64,000 nt of DNA from Desulfobacteraceae bacterium (GTDB lineage Bacteria; Desulfobacterota; Desulfobacteria; Desulfobacterales; Desulfobacteraceae), in NCBI GenBank assembly GCA_024226935.1, contig JAAELK010000256.1:1-64000 (forward strand), written 5' to 3'. Shown here in pieces: positions 62,957-64,000 of the stretch (the stretch's first letter is position 1; each line of letters begins with the position of its first letter). The notes beneath the pieces are model-generated. The model did no database searches, was not told where the DNA came from, and was given only the letters and a program-made list of their open reading frames with translations. The position numbers were made by a program, and so were the translations under genes.

Positions 62957-64000
62957 TCATCCTCCCGGGGGTTGTGAACTCTTTAGCTGAGCAATATTAT
63001 GGTCACAAAGATGACGAATCTGATCGGCTGTAAAAGAGATATAAGGCAAGGCCGGTCCCGGGATGTCGGTACCATCTTTTTCAATATAATAAATTACCCT
63101 CCGGTATTCCAAAACGGCCTTTTTTGCATCTCCTTTCGACCGATGGATCTCTGCCAGATAAAAATGTGACAACCAGCTAGAGGGATCAATATACAGGCTT
63201 TCCTGAAATCGTTTAATGGCTTCCAATGGATCATCGTCAAGCATGGCGATCAATCCGGCTAAAAAATATCCTTCAAAAAAAAGCGGGTCCTTTTCAATGG
63301 CTTTTATACAAAAGGGAATGGCGCCTGCCAGATTATTCTGGTTCATTAAAATGGCGGCTTTTAGTGTCCATGCCTTGATAAAATCCGGTGTTGCCGTGAG
63401 CAGATTATCCAGCAGTTTTAATGCCCTATCATATTTTTTAGTTTGAACACAGGTTGAGGCTTCCTGGAAAAGGGTCTCTGCATCCAGAGGAGATTGCTTA
63501 AGTTTGCTGTCTTTGGAAATTGATCCCTTGGTTTCATCTCTTTTTTTTGGGAGTTGGGAAAATGCTTTTTTAGGGGGTGTTTTCCGGGAATGGATTTTAA
63601 GGCCTTTTGAATCAGGTTTTTGTTTGGAAGGCTTTCCGGATTGAAAAGACCCAGTATTTTTTTTCCCTGGAATTTGATCCCCGGTTTTGCAGAAAACAAA
63701 AATTCCGTCAATCTCTTTGGATGAGATGAAATTAAAATCGTACCGATAGACTTCAGTAGCACTTGTGATAAGATATCCCCCCGGATTTAACAGATCTAAA
63801 AGTTTTAAAAATACAAGCTGCTGTTTGTCCGGGGCAAAATAGATGGAAACATTGCGGTAAAAAATAATATCTGCGCCCTGGAGGATAGGGGGATACTCAT
63901 TGGCCAGCAGGTTCAGGTGCAAAAACTTAACCATTTCCTGTACATGGGCCTTTATCTTATACCTGTTTTTTCCCAGGGATTGGAAATATTGTTTTTTTAA
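62957..64000 (-). CDS. CheR methyltransferase with TPR repeats (WspC-like), partial
   Basis: The gene runs off the right edge; the reading frame stays open to base 64000 (…YFQSLGKNRYKIKAHVQEM before VKFLHLNLL), so the true start is outside. The visible part has the end of the CheR SAM-methyltransferase domain (ADIIFYRNVSIYFAPDKQ, where the family usually has FCRN), a lysine- and serine-rich linker (about 100-150 of the visible part) and about four TPR repeats (EGYFLAGLIAMLDDDPLEAI). CheR-TPR proteins methylate the receptors of Wsp-like systems. The cheA gene starts one base after its stop. Confidence 0.88.
   Translation of the reverse strand, partial: LKKQYFQSLGKNRYKIKAHVQEMVKFLHLNLLANEYPPILQGADIIFYRNVSIYFAPDKQQLVFLKLLDLLNPGGYLITSATEVYRYDFNFISSKEIDGIFVFCKTGDQIPGKKNTGSFQSGKPSKQKPDSKGLKIHSRKTPPKKAFSQLPKKRDETKGSISKDSKLKQSPLDAETLFQEASTCVQTKKYDRALKLLDNLLTATPDFIKAWTLKAAILMNQNNLAGAIPFCIKAIEKDPLFFEGYFLAGLIAMLDDDPLEAIKRFQESLYIDPSSWLSHFYLAEIHRSKGDAKKAVLEYRRVIYYIEKDGTDIPGPALPYISFTADQIRHLCDHNIAQLKSSQPPGG

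Noticed and set aside
1-64000. tRNA, rRNA, CRISPR arrays, transposases and integrases
   Set aside because: I looked for cloverleaf-like tracts, regularly spaced repeats and transposase or integrase motifs on both strands and found none.

Overview
The window reads as chromosome of a marine, strictly anaerobic Desulfobacterota bacterium, most like the sulfate-reducing Desulfobacterales. The grounds are gene content rather than a marker gene: a full Na+-pumping NADH:quinone oxidoreductase operon, a multihaem cytochrome/NrfCD-type respiratory module, an FdhD formate-dehydrogenase sulfurase, a class 1B dihydroorotate dehydrogenase (PyrD+PyrK) and a very high density of hybrid histidine kinases and diguanylate cyclases. 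There is no rRNA, tRNA, CRISPR array, transposase or integrase that I can see.

Layout. 1-10 kb: a Cache-PAS-GAF-GGDEF sensor, a DUF1285-like protein, then a large protein built from a dead trypsin-like domain, an intact trypsin-like domain and helical repeats, with a sigma-54 type promoter in front. A Kv-type potassium channel gene overlaps hrpB. 10-24 kb: an aromatic amino acid permease with phased operator-like repeats, a YkgJ-type cysteine-cluster protein, two unrecognised proteins, a secreted toroid polysaccharide-lyase-like protein, an orphan periplasmic binding protein, divergent ilvC/ilvY, a Nudix hydrolase, a lone receiver and a hybrid kinase. 24-30 kb: a MetF-like reductase diverging from a four-gene respiratory operon (tetrahaem anchor, four-cluster ferredoxin, NrfD, octahaem HAO-like cytochrome). 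30-44 kb: two hybrid kinases, a ferritin-like protein, fdhD, pyrD-pyrK-pyrE and nqrABCDEF, whose NqrA carries two RnfC-like [4Fe-4S] motifs.

44-49 kb: two arsenosugar-type glycosyltransferases flank a haem-binding DUF3365 hybrid kinase. 49-57.6 kb: an AT-rich block (DUF1302-like porin, LolA-like protein, MMPL/RND exporter, MalT-type LuxR regulator) is bracketed by an 87-bp direct repeat. One copy is the start of the intact glycosyltransferase gene and the other is a remnant of that same start, so the block looks inserted between a histidine kinase gene and the glycosyltransferase. 57.6-64 kb: a Wsp-like chemosensory cluster on the minus strand: CheR-TPR (running off the window), CheA-REC, REC-GGDEF, REC-unknown and REC-histidine kinase.

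Most promising for something new: the pseudo-protease/protease/HEAT protein with its sigma-54 promoter, the repeat-bounded 8.4-kb block, the octahaem quinol-linked complex, the NqrA iron-sulfur variant, and a ~92-bp two-hairpin element found in two intergenic regions.
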